From assembly GCA_002633025.1 (NCBI GenBank), contig NMRB01000024.1, positions 86,122 through 150,121 on the forward strand: DNA of 64,000 nt. Direction: 5' to 3'. Source of the DNA: Notospermus geniculatus (Eukaryota > Nemertea > Pilidiophora > Heteronemertea > Lineidae). Both the position numbers and the translations under genes were made by a program. Shown here in pieces: positions 12,198 through 22,527 of this stretch (the first letter of the stretch is position 1; each line of letters begins with the position of its first letter). The notes below the pieces were generated by a model. It was not told the origin of the DNA. It ran no database searches and was given only the letters and a program-made list of their open reading frames with translations.

Positions 12198-12964
12198 CTA
12201 AAATGAGTCGTCTGCTAGACAGGAAGCTCTTACAATGCGTATCCTCAGATTTGAGTCACCACACTGAAAAAGAAGATCTACAGGCAGGGTCACCTCCCTC
12301 CCGAACATTAGCTCCGCCGGGGAGAAACCCGTGGTGTCGTGAACCGACGAATTATATGCCATCATTAATAGTGGAATGTGGACATCCCAGTCAAATTGGT
12401 ACTCGGAGCAATACATGGAGATTAAATTCCCTAGCGTTTTCATGAATCTTTCGGCCATGCCGTCCGATTCCGGGTGACGAGGAGTGGTCCGCGTCTTGAT
12501 AACGCCAAGACGGTCACAAACACCCTTCCATACCAGGGACTCGAAGTTCGATCCCTGGTCGGAGTGTCCCATGTCTGGCACGCCAAAAACGGCCACAAAC
12601 TTATCCACCAGACAGTCCGCGACTGTGGTGGCCTCCTGGTTGGGAATAGGGTACGCCTGCGCCCACTTAGTAAAGTAATCTTCTATTACCAAAACATATT
12701 GATTATACTTCTCCGTCTCGAGAAATGGCCCGCAGACATCGTATGCAATCCTCTCCAACGGGCATCCTACATTAAAACGTTTCATAGGTGCTCTATACGG
12801 TTTTTCGCCGGAGACTTCCTTTCTCGGCATACCCTGCCGTTCTTACACCATAATTCTATGTCTTTCCTCATTCTTGGCCAATAAAAGCGGTCCCTCACCT
12901 TGGCTAGAGTCCTCTTGAATCCAAAGTGGCCGGCAGTGATTACTTCGTGAAGCTCGCTCTTCAC
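12198..12964 (-). pseudogene. Ty3/gypsy integrase (broken), element 1
   Basis: Two overlapping open frames together encode an integrase. The upstream part (12782-12964) has the zinc-binding H2C2 region, with GHFGFKRTL, FYWPRM and the two cysteines WCKNGRVC. A frameshift near 12830 leads into the catalytic core (12198-12830). That core shows the three acidic residues in YDVCGPF, HSDQGSNFES and DGMAERF, followed by the MFGREV block usual for gypsy integrases. The protein would join retroelement cDNA to host DNA. It stops soon after the core, so a C-terminal GPY/F-type module is missing or shifted. As it stands the pol frame is not functional. Confidence 0.85.
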
Positions 12965-13020
12965 CTTAGGACGAAGTCGGGCAGGAACTACCAGGAGGAG
13001 TTTGTCTTCATCCCCACTGT

Positions 13021-13236
13021 CCGATTCCCAGCGTCTATATAATATTCCGTCCTCCAGCTTAAGGCTTTCCCACTGGCTCCAATAGGTAAAGGACTAAAGT
13101 GAACGAACGAAAACGTAAGGATACGTTCACCATTGTAACCGGTGATGTGATTGGTGAGGAGTAAACGTATTGAGATTCCCAGCGTCTATATAATATTCCG
13201 TCCTCCAGCTTAAGGCTTCCCCACTGGCTCCAATAG
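13021..13236. repeat. 65-bp duplication flanking an about 85-bp insert in pol
   Basis: A stretch of about 65 bp containing CAGCGTCTATATAATATTCC occurs twice (about 13026-13088 and 13175-13236). Between them lies about 85 bp of unrelated sequence that introduces stops into pol. The host sequence was duplicated around the insert over a length far beyond a normal target duplication. A repair-mediated insertion or two mis-joined alleles would fit. Confidence 0.7.
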
Positions 13237-14369
13237 GACTTGACGTTCATCCCTTCCTCAGAAATGTCCGCCCACTTCGGTCTATCCGTTCCGCTTTTCA
13301 ACCAGCTTATCACCTCAGCAATATCTGGATCCTCCGCCTGAGCTTCCTTCAAAGTCTGCCTATCAACTGGCCACTCCGCAGGTGATTCACTTGCTGAAGA
13401 TGCTTCCACCTTTGTGTCTGTGACAGTCACCTTGAGAGTCTTCTGAGTTTTGGTCAAGCTTTCAACGGCCGTGTCTGTGGCGGAGACTGAATCATGAGGA
13501 GACATCTCCCCACCCATCGGAGGTACGCCTTGGAAGACGTGCGGCGTAGCTTGAGGTCCTACCGCAATAATTTCGGGCCCCTCTGGAGCATCCTGAGGTT
13601 CCATTCCAAGTGCCTCCTTTCCATCGTCAGGCTCAATCGTTTCCATTTCATGCCCACAAGTATCGCATTCCTCCTCTTTCTGTCCGGCCATATCAATCCT
13701 CTCGCATTGCTTACAAGTGGCGCATTGTGCTGGTCTCCTGGACAGACCGTCTGCATTCCCATGACTCACACCAGGCCTGTGTGAGATCTTCATATCATAC
13801 TGCTCCAGCAGCTGTATCCATCTGGCGGTCTGTCCGTCTTGCGTGTTGAAATTCATTAGCCATTTTAACGCGTGGTGATCTGTCCTCACCAGGAATGGTC
13901 TTCCATACAAGTAGTGGTGGAAATGCTTGACGCTATCCACCACCCCAAGTAACTCTCGCCTAGTCACACAATAGCGCCTCTCGGGACGAGACAGAGTCCT
14001 GCTGAAGTAACCGACCACCTTTTCCTGACCATCTTGGACTTGAGACAAAACCCCACCGATGGCGACATTGGATGCGTCGGTGTCCAAAATAAATTCACCT
14101 CCGTCCCTGGATGGGATAGCCAGAATTGGTGACTCCGTCAAGGCTTTCTTCAAGGCTCTGAAGGATTCCTCTGCCTCGTCCGACCATGAAAATTTCTGCC
14201 CTTTCTCCGTTAACGTATGTAGTGGCCTCGCCAAATGTGCAAAATTCTTAACAAACTTCCGGTAATAAGATGCCAGCCCAATAAAAGCGCGAACCTCCTT
14301 CTGGTTTGTAGGAACCGGCCACTCCTTCACCGCTTTCGTCTTTTCCGGGTCGGTACTTATACCGTTCAC
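13059..14369 (-). pseudogene. Ty3/gypsy RT C-terminus, RNase H and linker, element 1
   Basis: The frame begins in the RT thumb/connection region (FIGLASYYRKFVKNFA). It continues through RNase H, with FILDTDASNVAIGGVLS giving the first catalytic aspartate, then YCVTRRELL, the FLVRTDHHALKWL block and HGNADGLSR. A long acidic linker with CATCKQC and CDTCGHE cysteine pairs leads towards integrase. The 5' edge is broken: the segment normally joining the RT palm to this region, including the usual FLGH motif, is deleted with a frameshift. The 3' end is cut by the duplicated insert at about 13086-13174. It would be part of the Gag-Pol polyprotein. Confidence 0.88.
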
Positions 14370-15301
14370 ACCAAATTCGGACTTAATTTCAGTCCCGCTT
14401 TCCTCATGCGAAGAAAGATCTCGCGGAGTTGTTGGACAGCATCATCGAACGTCTTGGCATGGGATATGACATCATCTAAATACAAAACGCAAACGTCCCA
14501 CGGCAGACCCTTCAACACAAGCTCCATTAACCTCTCAAAGGTTGCAGGGGCGTTCGACAATCCAAAGGGAAGGACATTAAAATGGAAGAGACCTCTTCCA
14601 GGTACGGTGAAAGCAGTCTTCTCTTTATCACTGAGAGTTGCCATCTCACATTGGTGGTAGCCGCTTTTGAGATCCAGGGTTGAAAACCATCTACTCCCTG
14701 ACAGGGCATCTAAGCATTCATCGATCCGGGGAAGAGGATAGCTGTCCTTCTTGGTGAGGGCGTTTAACTTTCTATAATCCACGCACATCCGTATGGAACC
14801 ATCCTTTTTCCTAACAAGGACCAAGCATGAGGACCATGGACTAGCGGATTGTGAAATCAGGCCCTTATCCAATAGCTGATTGACCTGCCTATCTACCTCT
14901 TCCCTCTGAGCCCAAGGAATACGTCGGGCCGTCTGTTTAACTGGCCTGGCATCTCCCGTGTCGATGGTGTGCTTCACCAATGAAGTACGGCCAAAATCAT
15001 CTGCATCTTTAGCGAAGATGTCAGCAAATTCCCTGAGTAGCTTTGCAGTTACTCGTTTCTGATTATCATCCAGTCCCTTTGAACTTCGTTGAAATAAATC
15101 TTCCAAATGAGAAGGCACTGAGAAGTCGTCAGAATCATCAACCATTTCCTCAACGGGTTTACTCGTAGGAGTTTCTTTCAAGAGGACTGAGCGGGCTTTC
15201 TCAAACCCCACATCCTCCTCAGCAACCTCCATGACTGGCTCCACCCAGCCAGTCACTGAGTTCCGCTGAATAACCAACGGCTTATCCGTTATATTCATCA
15301 T
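14366..15301 (-). pseudogene. Ty3/gypsy reverse transcriptase, element 1
   Basis: This encodes the RT fingers and palm: SLVKHTIDTGDARPVKQ, RKKDGSIRMCVDYRKLN, FSTLDLKSGYHQ, the FGLSNAPATF block and the catalytic LYLDDV box. The domain order and the LDTGDARPV lead-in are typical of Ty3/gypsy elements. It is in the same frame as the protease upstream, separated by an in-frame TAA at 15314-15316 and four codons, so a nonsense mutation splits PR from RT. After LSPN at the 3' end, a deletion and frameshift remove the next RT segment. The role would be copying element RNA to cDNA. Confidence 0.9.
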
Positions 15302-15313
15302 TCTAATGGTTGT

Positions 15314-15907
15314 TTAATCTGACGAGGTGTCAATAACACCTTGGGCCACTAGAACACCGTTCCTTTGGACAAACTTGGCTGCAGGGACCAACATCCCCAG
15401 AGTAGGCTCCTTATCCTTAGTGGGTGACCTTGTAACTCTGCCCGTTATTAACATCTCAGAAAGGGGAGGTATGATCGTCCTATTCGCCACCAGAATTCTT
15501 CTACACCAAGCCGACGAACCGGCAAAGTCCCCGACGATGTTTGCCTTAGATATTGTGACCTGGCCATTTGTAAAATCCACTTGACAGAACTTCTTGAGCA
15601 AATCCAAGCCAAGGATAGCACTTTCTTCCACCTCCGCTGTCCACATGGAATGTTCCACCTTGACGTCACCAAAATCCAACTGGAAAGCCGCTTTTCCAGC
15701 GACCTCAACCGGGGTACCATTGGCGGCCGTCATCTTTCCCTGAACTTCCATTAACTCCGGCTTATTCCCGCTCTCAAGCTCATCAATCAAGCGTGGGTGA
15801 ACCATCGACACGGTCGCACCCGAATCCAATAAAAATTTACACTCCTGACCATTCACTTTCCCCTTGATGTAAAGACCATTCTGCTGACCAATCGGCGTCA
15901 TACCCAT
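15314..15907 (-). pseudogene. Retropepsin-type aspartic protease, element 1
   Basis: The catalytic block is LLDSGATVSMV (DSGA), and ILGLDLL matches the ILG.D motif that follows in retroviral-type proteases. Its reading frame is open upstream into the gag-protease junction and lies in the -1 frame relative to gag, whose TAG stop is at about 15967. This is the usual arrangement for Gag-Pol made by -1 frameshifting. The protein would mature Gag-Pol in the particle. An in-frame TAA ends it before RT, so the polyprotein is interrupted. Confidence 0.85.
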
Positions 15908-15966
15908 ACTCCTTTCCGTCTTCTCGTCATTCTCAGTCTTCTCATTTCCATTTGGCCTTTCAACAT

Positions 15967-17826
15967 CTACTGCCGACCTGCGGCCACCGAGGCCGGCTGC
16001 TTCGAGTTTCCCTGCTTATTCTCTCCCTTCAACTCGGGACAATCCCTCTTGAAGTGGTTCTTTCCACAGTGAAAACATTCCACTGGCTTCTTCTTGTCCC
16101 AACTCTTCTTCACAAACTTCCCGCTACCTCCATCCTTCGGGGTGGTGGCGGAGATTGTGTCATGGAGTGTCTGCACCATTTTCGACAGGTCTTCAATTGT
16201 CTTCATCAGTTGGCTATTCTGTTTCTCCAACGCAGCAGATTTCGTCTCCGTCGCGCCGTTCCTCTCTTTCGGCTCGTCATGTGCGGTCACAGCTCTCACC
16301 TGACTGCACGGACCAGAGGAAAGCTGAAACGCTTCATATTCTATGGCTGTGCGCTCGGCATCTTGCAGGGTCCTCGGACGAGATTGTTTCACGAACCATC
16401 TCTGATTCTGATCAATTAACGCATCAATGAATTGATCACGACCAAACGATTGCAACATTTCCGAAGTAGCTTCGGGATAAGCTTTCCTTGTCAATTGACG
16501 AATTGACAGAGACAATTCTTCAAGAGCTTCGCCCTTTTTCCTCTTTCTATTTTTGAGCTGCGCCCTAAATAGATCAACTTGGTTCTCCTGACCAAAACGG
16601 CGCTGAAGAGCTGCCCTCAAGTAATAAAAGCTCTTCTTTTCATCTGGTCTCAGGTCGCTAAGCACAGCTTGCGCTGACCCCCTGAGACTGGCCGCCAAGT
16701 ATTTTCCCTTAATAATCTCGTCCCAACCATTCAGCTCAGCCACTGATTCAAAGTGGGACATGAAGTCATCAAGTACAGATGAGCCATCGAACGTGTCAGG
16801 TCTCATCACTGGAAATTTTGGCTTATCATCAAGTGTCTCACCGCTGCGGGTTCGAACACTGGGTCTGTACTGGTAATTATGCGCGGTTGGACCATTGAGA
16901 TGCTCCCTGTCCCAGCGTGTGTCATCTCTGCGAGGGGCCATCTCATTCTCATAACGTCTAAAGACAGGCTCCGACGTAGCATAACGAAGTGCCTGGCGTT
17001 CAACCCTCGGCGCATCAAATGGAACACGAGTCCCATCATTCATCACTTCTACTGACTGTGGGAATCCGTTAGATCTAGACTCGACCACACGACGGTACTG
17101 AGGCTCTTCACAATAACGGCCTATGTTTGCGTCAGCATAACGACGTTCCCCGAATCCATTATAATTATATTCATCATAAGTCGGATGCCGACCCAATCCC
17201 ATGGGGAAGTGCATTGGCCTCATCTCAGTATGAGCTCCCCGAACTCCCTGCGCTCCTGGCTCATAACGGGCTCCCGGCTCATAACGGGCTCCCGGCTCAT
17301 AACGGGCTCCCCGAGCTCCCGGCTCCCCACCAGCTCCCGGAGCTCCGAGCTCAACGTCGGCTCTTCGTGTACCTGGCTCCTCACGGGCTCCCAGAGCTCT
17401 CGGCTCCCGAGCTCGCTGCTCATTGGCTCTCTGAGTTCCCAGCTCCCGAGCTCGCAGCTCATTGGCTCTCTGCAGCTCGCCCCTCGCCCCCATAGCAACC
17501 GGTCTGTTTCTCTCAAGAGCTACAGTCATGACAGTGTCACGGACTCCCTGAGCTCCCAGCTCATCGCCAGTCCGACTCGCCCCTTGAATCGGCTCATTAC
17601 CAACGCTTAGCGCCCGATCATAACCCCCGTAGTGAGCTCTAAATTCATCCGATGCATCCACGAGCGCATCAGTGGCCTCCCTTCCATACCCTCCGCGCAA
17701 CTGAGCGGCACTTCGTGAGCCCCAACTCGGGAGCGTTTCCACAGCAGCCGGAGCGGGCTCGAGCTCACGGCGGTTTTGCGACCTGGGCACGTTGCTTTCG
17801 CCGTCGTGAAATGCATTTTCCTGCAT
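15967..17826 (-). CDS. Ty3/gypsy Gag, element 1
   Basis: The open frame extends back to 17943, but its first 27 or so codons fall inside the Mutator-like terminal repeat (17864-17947). The first ATG in retroelement sequence is at 17826, giving about 619 residues, so that start is chosen. The N-terminal half is low-complexity, with many ELGARE/EPGARR-like stretches and RYEPGA repeated in tandem. The middle contains a capsid-like region (PDTFDGSSVLDDFMSHFE to QRRFGQENQ). Near the C-terminus is one CCHC zinc knuckle, CFHCGKNHFKRDC, the nucleocapsid signature. No stops interrupt it, unlike pol. No 5' LTR or leader is found between gag and the flanking transposon end. Confidence 0.85.
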   Translation of the reverse strand: MQENAFHDGESNVPRSQNRRELEPAPAAVETLPSWGSRSAAQLRGGYGREATDALVDASDEFRAHYGGYDRALSVGNEPIQGASRTGDELGAQGVRDTVMTVALERNRPVAMGARGELQRANELRARELGTQRANEQRAREPRALGAREEPGTRRADVELGAPGAGGEPGARGARYEPGARYEPGARYEPGAQGVRGAHTEMRPMHFPMGLGRHPTYDEYNYNGFGERRYADANIGRYCEEPQYRRVVESRSNGFPQSVEVMNDGTRVPFDAPRVERQALRYATSEPVFRRYENEMAPRRDDTRWDREHLNGPTAHNYQYRPSVRTRSGETLDDKPKFPVMRPDTFDGSSVLDDFMSHFESVAELNGWDEIIKGKYLAASLRGSAQAVLSDLRPDEKKSFYYLRAALQRRFGQENQVDLFRAQLKNRKRKKGEALEELSLSIRQLTRKAYPEATSEMLQSFGRDQFIDALIDQNQRWFVKQSRPRTLQDAERTAIEYEAFQLSSGPCSQVRAVTAHDEPKERNGATETKSAALEKQNSQLMKTIEDLSKMVQTLHDTISATTPKDGGSGKFVKKSWDKKKPVECFHCGKNHFKRDCPELKGENKQGNSKQPASVAAGRQ

Positions 17827-18362
17827 ATTTCCAGCAATGTTCCCCTCAACACTGCTCTCATCAAATTCGGCGTGATGCGGCTCGTGCTGACACAGGTTGG
17901 TGCGTGCATATCCAGCGCCGCCTAGCGCCGACCTGTGAGACACAATGTTCGGACAGTATTAGGCCTATATGTGGCCGGGACGGAACTTTCCATACGCCAA
18001 CATTGTTGGAGTGTAGGCCTACAAACAAAGAAGGGCGAGGCCAAGGCCAATTGAAAAGGTCTAGCAAGTCAACCACGGCTCCATATAACTAATGTAACTG
18101 GACTACTAATGAAAAGTAATGAAAGTAGCCTACCTTTCAAGATGTGATAAGCGTGTGACTTCATCCTTTCTAATGCAGGAAAACACGAAAAAATTATACA
18201 CATGGGTGTCCTTCTCTGACTGAGAAATCGCCATTTTGTATTCTAGGCCTATGTAATCCGACCTTGACGCAATCATCCACGCATAACATTGTAGGAATTC
18301 TTACATTCCTCGAGTCGAGATTGGGTTTTTTATTACAATTTAGAGCCAATTACGGAGCCCGT

Positions 18363-18446
18363 GTCCGGCTTGGCGCAGTCGGTACAGGCCGATGCGTTTT
18401 ATTGCCGAAGTTGTCAGAGTTATGGGTTCGAGTCCGCCAAGAATCT
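18363..18446 (+). repeat. tRNA-like Pol III box pair (SINE head or tRNA pseudogene)
   Basis: TGGCGCAGTCGG at about 18371-18382 matches an A box and GGTTCGAGTCC at 18424-18434 matches a B box, with usual spacing, followed by a T run at about 18451. The stems do not pair well enough for a working tRNA (no acceptor stem, weak T stem). A tRNA-derived SINE promoter or a decayed tRNA copy is therefore more likely. A second B-box-like GGTTCGAATCT lies on the minus strand at 18579-18589. Confidence 0.5.
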
Positions 18447-18757
18447 ACGGTTTTTTTTCGTTTTTCTTTTGGTTCCCCCAGCAAGGGATTTTATTTCAAA
18501 CATAAAATGTATTACATATTTTGGTGGAATGTGAAATAGAAATAGGGTTTCTAAGGTGAAAGATATTGCTTCCTACCAGATTCGAACCCACGGACCCTCG
18601 CATGAGGCATCAATCGCATCTTTACGGACGATGATAGCGGTGATGAGTAGGAATCATCAGATTCAGAAAACTAGGCTCCATTTGAGGAAGTCGTTGAGAA
18701 CAATGTGAACGAAGACATATTCCTCGCTGAGACTGAGAGGTAAGTTTTCACACTGTA

Positions 18758-19061
18758 CACAGAAAAAAAAAATCAACTCGAGTGGAGACTCAAAGTCTCA
18801 CTTTAGGGACAAAATGGTTCGAAATACTTTTTGACTCAAAATGAAACACAAAATATTTCGGCCCGAGACAATGACACCTCGTTCCGAGAGAAAATATTTC
18901 GGGTTGAGATACTGACATCTGAGAGAAAATATTTTAGGCCGAGATGTCATTGTCTCGCGCCGAAATATTTTCTGTTTCATTTTGAGTCAAAAAGTGTTTC
19001 GAACCATTTTGTCCCTAAAGTGAGACTCTGAGTCTCCACTCGAGTTGATTTTTTTTTTGTG
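18758..19061. mobile_element. Fully palindromic 304-bp MITE with TA target sites
   Basis: TA flanks both ends (18756-18757, 19062-19063). The arms run from CACAGAAAAA and CAACTCGAGTGGAGACTC on the left to their mirror on the right, and the inverted symmetry continues almost to the centre, including the AAAATATTTC blocks. The TA duplication points to Tc1/mariner-type mobilisation. Opposed open frames over it are by-products of the palindrome. Confidence 0.85.
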
Positions 19062-19186
19062 TAGTGACGTTTTCCATTCATTAAATCCTGATCTTAGAGA
19101 AGACGACTACATGTAACATCAAACATTTATAAGGCGAGCGACTCGCTTATGAATTTTTTGTAACATTCATTTCATATTTGTTTCAG

Positions 19187-20408
19187 CAACAATCCACCAG
19201 ATAGAGAATATGAAGAGCATCTCATCAGAATGAAAAAGTACATTGTGCCAGATAATAAGATTTTTGAGCTCATCGAGAATCAATGTTGTAGGCATCCAGA
19301 GTGCCAGAGGATGATTTCCGCCTCAACAATAGAGAAAAATAGCATACCCTGCGGAGTCAAGTATACATGTACCTACACCTGCCCGGTAGGTTTAGGTAGA
19401 ATTTAGGGTTAGGAAAAGAGGGTCACTGGAAAAAAAGGCTAATTGTGCGCCTAGTATTGGTATCAAATACAAGAGCTGACGATGGGCTGAGCGTTTTTCC
19501 GAGCGTAAACGGCAACTCAGCAAAACCTGTTGCCCATGATAGGTTTTTCTGATGCTACATATGAACATCCTCAGACCCCAAATTTCCTCGGGCAATCGCC
19601 CATCAAATTAGCTGACAGGTAAAGCCTACAACGTGTATTTTTGTCATGTTCAAAACAGGCCGGTCACCCAGGAAGTGGCTGTCTTCTGAATTTTACGGTT
19701 CCAAATGTGCCATTCATCTGCTCATACAAATAGCGATTTTGATGTCTGGACAGCAGCGGAGACGTGCTTTCGGTTTGCTGGCATTGCCATATCAGGATGG
19801 CATTCGTTTTATAAAAACCAAGCAATTGCCGACTTCTTCCGGAAGGACATGTCCCGACGCCAGGAAATGTTACGTGGAAGAGAACTGCCACTGGAAGTTA
19901 TCTTGGACACTCGATATGACACTTCAGGTATGGCTCAGAAAATTGTAGGCCTACACCTTTCTTTTTCAACACACGAGTATAGTGATGTTGTTTTGGCGCA
20001 GAATCTGCCGTGTAGATGAAATTATCAGCAAGTAAAGCGTATAACCAAAGCCGTCACTGCAGACTGAAAGGTCTAGACATGGGCTGTGTCAGACGAAATC
20101 GCAGCAAAAGGATGCCGTAAACGTCAGATAGTACCCTGAAAGGTACCCAGGAATTTGGAACGTTTTCTACACTTTTCATGAGGCTGTGGTTGTAATATTT
20201 GTTTCTTTTCAAGGATTCTGCGCCAGTCACGCCACCACTATATTTATGGTTGACCATGCAGGAGGGGATCGACAACATCATAATCGACATGCAGATTGGA
20301 GACAACAGGGTGACAAATCGTCATGAGCGGTAGACTGGAAAGATTTCGCACAGAACGCGGACTCCAGGACCTAGCTAAGAAGAATATGAATGTCAAACAT
20401 GTTGTTTC
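19187..20408 (+). pseudogene. Decayed, apparently spliced transposase-like gene
   Basis: Several coding-like stretches lie in order with plausible splice signals. The first starts after TTTGTTTCAG at 19186 and reads PDREYEEHLI and then CCRHPECQRM with further cysteines, like a small zinc-binding region. About 19646-19735 reads GRSPRKWLSSEF and AILMSGQ. A frameshift then leads to SGWHSFYKNQ and LDTRYDTSGMAQK. The last stretch, LERFRTERGLQDLAKKNMNV, ends at a GTAAGT donor at 20409. The order (Cys region, W.SS, SG, FY..Q, D.R.D..G) recalls a widespread uncharacterised metazoan transposase-like family whose name I cannot give. Frameshifts and missing parts mean it is not functional here. Confidence 0.4.
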
Positions 20409-20600
20409 GTAAGTATCAGTTTACTATTCAACCAACGCAGTTTATCTCATTTCAGTAGCTTCCGATGATCACAGCTGTTCCAAAGGGCCAAGAAGCGTGT
20501 GTTTTTATTAAATTATTCAATAAAAACACACTGAAAGGTCTAGACATGGGCTTAATTGGAAACTGATGTACAGCTAACTTTTAAACGGTTGGCTTGAGAC

Positions 20601-20790
20601 CCTAATAATAATAATAAATAATAATTTTATTATATTAAAGTGCTAAAGAATGTTAAGACATTTTCTAAGCACTGTACAGATAAGAGTCAAAATGATTAAA
20701 ACAATATAAGTAAGGAAGAAGATAAAACATTAACTAAAATAATTGGTAAAAAGAGTTGTCTTGAGAGATCTCTTAAAAACATTTGTGTTG
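20601..20790. mobile_element. Short retroposon-like insert with ATA repeats
   Basis: An inverted copy of the surrounding sequence at about 22666-22742 lacks this segment, so it is a clean insertion. It begins with ATAATAATAATA and contains TTAAAGTGCTAAAGAATG and CTAAGCACTGTACAG, words typical of LINE/SINE 3' ends with a microsatellite tail read on the opposite strand. CCT at both edges may be target duplication. Confidence 0.55.
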
Positions 20791-20849
20791 CCTATAAATG
20801 TATTGCCAACAGATAGAAACATGGGCACACTGAGACAACATATTCTTAT

Positions 20850-22527
20850 TGTGACGAAAATAAATTCCCATAGCACTGGAACACATAAGTGTTGTGTATT
20901 TTCGTTTTACTTTCAGCATTTAGCCAACATTTGAATCATTTATTTCACCCCATCAGTCATCCATGCCGGTTTGTTTTGGCATGTGTTTGTTTACTTCCTG
21001 GTTGGCGACCTCCATCTTGGATGCTTCGTCCAATCACAGTTCATCTCGCCTATTCACGTGAGACTCCATGAGATTTGAATCATTTGAATCATACATTAAC
21101 ATAACATGCATAATTGCAACCTGGAAACATCACCGTCAGAATTCGCTATTTTTACCTGATTTTCACTTATTTTCCCTGGGAGATTTCTACCAATAAGGTA
21201 TGTTTTATTGTAAGAAACTATTACAGTATTTATGCATGCATTTCTACTTTTGAAATGCAAGTTCTGCTCAATTTTAAGCGAGTATTTTGAGACTGACTTT
21301 GGCACTGTGAACCTATGGCCTTGACCTCTAGAGCATGCTTCGTTCGTGCTGTTCACGTGTTATCTCTGACGTTAGTCATTTCGTTATGTAACCGGCGAGC
21401 GATAAGGTGTATAAAAGGAGGCCTGTTGGCCCTTGTGAGTCAGTCTGGTTGGGCTCGTGGAGGTACTCGTTTATCTCCCATCGTTAGTCCACTGCTGTGC
21501 ATCTGCCTTCGTTGTGGATAGCCTAATCTGCCTCGCGTAGATCTTTCACGATCTGCCTCGCGTAGATTCTACAGCAGCCCAGTCTCTCTCCTGCTCAGGC
21601 TTAGATCCTCGTTGATCTCTGCTGGTGCATTTTCAGTGGTGTTGGCCAGTGTGTGTGTTGTGTGCTCCGTTACATGTCCTCGCACATGTCTTGCACCTCA
21701 ATACATATCTGTCGGTTTTACTGTTGATAAGGGAAATTTCTATTAGTTTTAAAGTCCTTGGCCAAAATCTGAATCTACTCCCAGTTTCTAATTCTAAGTC
21801 ATTTCAAGTGCCACAAGTTAGGTCAAAATATCTCTCTAAGCTTTAAATCTACAATTATGGATGTTCAGGGCTATTTACTGGACATTATTAGTCACTTAGA
21901 ATATTTGTGTACATTTGCTGATCAGGGTACTCCAGCTGTTGAAATCTTAGAACTACTGTCTCAGTTTGTGTTTGAATTATTTTGCGAGTTATATCTGACT
22001 AGGCCTCTTGCTCCGTCCATGTATTAAGATGCATTCTGACGCCGGTGCGTGTGCATTTAGTAGTGTGGAAAGCACGAGTTCATCTGGATCGAACAGATCT
22101 TTCCCTATCGTGCAGTATGTTGATGATACATTAGTGTTTACGAGTAGAATTGAAGAGATTGTAAGATTTGTCATGCATCTTTTCAGTATTATGTGGGAAG
22201 AAGGCTTCCTACTCATTGAACAGTAGTGTTACAATTAAGTTATATGGTGCTGTGCTTTTGTGCCAACTATCTACGTCTATTCTTGATATTGGGTCTAGAA
22301 TCATGTGGTGTGTGCCGAATAGTCATATTGTAAATATTTTGTAAATACTTGTAGATATAGACATAGTAATAAATGACATGTCATTGCATGTCAGTATCAC
22401 TTTACATGTTTCTCCTCCTTTCTCTTTCCTTTGCTCTGGATCGACTCAAAGTGACATCGTCAGATGTGCACGATCTGTTTGCCATTCTGACCGCTCGGAG
22501 AATTAACTAGGGCAAATAGTCGTCACA
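20850..22527 (+). repeat. LTR copy A of gypsy element 2 (1678 bp)
   Basis: It starts TGTGACGA and ends TCGTCACA, an 8-bp inverted end pair. TTAT lies on both sides (20846-20849 and 22528-22531), a 4-bp target duplication. It differs from LTR B at 32930-34605 by about one substitution and a 2-bp indel. It is followed directly by flank sequence, not by the internal region, so by itself it has the structure of a solo LTR. A polyadenylation signal AATAAA lies at about 22368. Downstream of the start site ATCTGCCTCGCGTAGAT occurs twice (21528-21564). Confidence 0.9.
21410..21444 (+). promoter_or_regulatory. TATA box and initiator in LTR A
   Basis: TATAAAAG at 21410-21417 lies about 30 bp upstream of TCAGT at 21440-21444, the usual spacing for a Pol II TATA/initiator promoter. 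The same pair is in LTR B (TATA at 33488). It predicts the U3/R boundary near 21441. Confidence 0.7.

Larger units (their letters stand above)
7516..17947. mobile_element. Mutator-like inverted-repeat element split by nested insertions
   Basis: A perfect 10-bp direct repeat, TTCGGACAGT, lies at 7506-7515 and 17948-17957. Just inside, CATTGTCACGACAGGT on the left and ACCTGTGAGACACAATG on the right are the two ends of a 627-bp element found whole at 50554-51180. Three pieces of that element are collinear here: 7516-7925, 10901-10996 and 17864-17947. About 3 kb and 6.9 kb of other DNA lie between the pieces, and about 44 bp of the reference copy is missing at the second break. A 9-10 bp target duplication fits Mutator-like transposons. 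The simplest reading is an old short element hit twice by later insertions; a single large composite transposon cannot be excluded. Confidence 0.75.

Noticed and set aside
17127-17610. Plus-strand frames over the gag repeat region (122 and 141 codons)
   Set aside because: They are antisense shadows of the tandem RYEPGA-type repeats of gag.
18363-18446. Functional tRNA gene
   Set aside because: A and B boxes are good, but the acceptor and T stems do not pair; kept only as a tRNA-like/SINE feature.
18798-19031. Opposed open frames of about 60 codons over the palindromic MITE
   Set aside because: They mirror each other because the element is a palindrome and have no motif.
22008-22226. LTR frame containing QYVDDTLVF, like an RT catalytic box (also at 34086)
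   Set aside because: It lies inside the LTR, is 72 codons long and has none of the other RT motifs around it. The match to the short YxDD pattern is probably chance.
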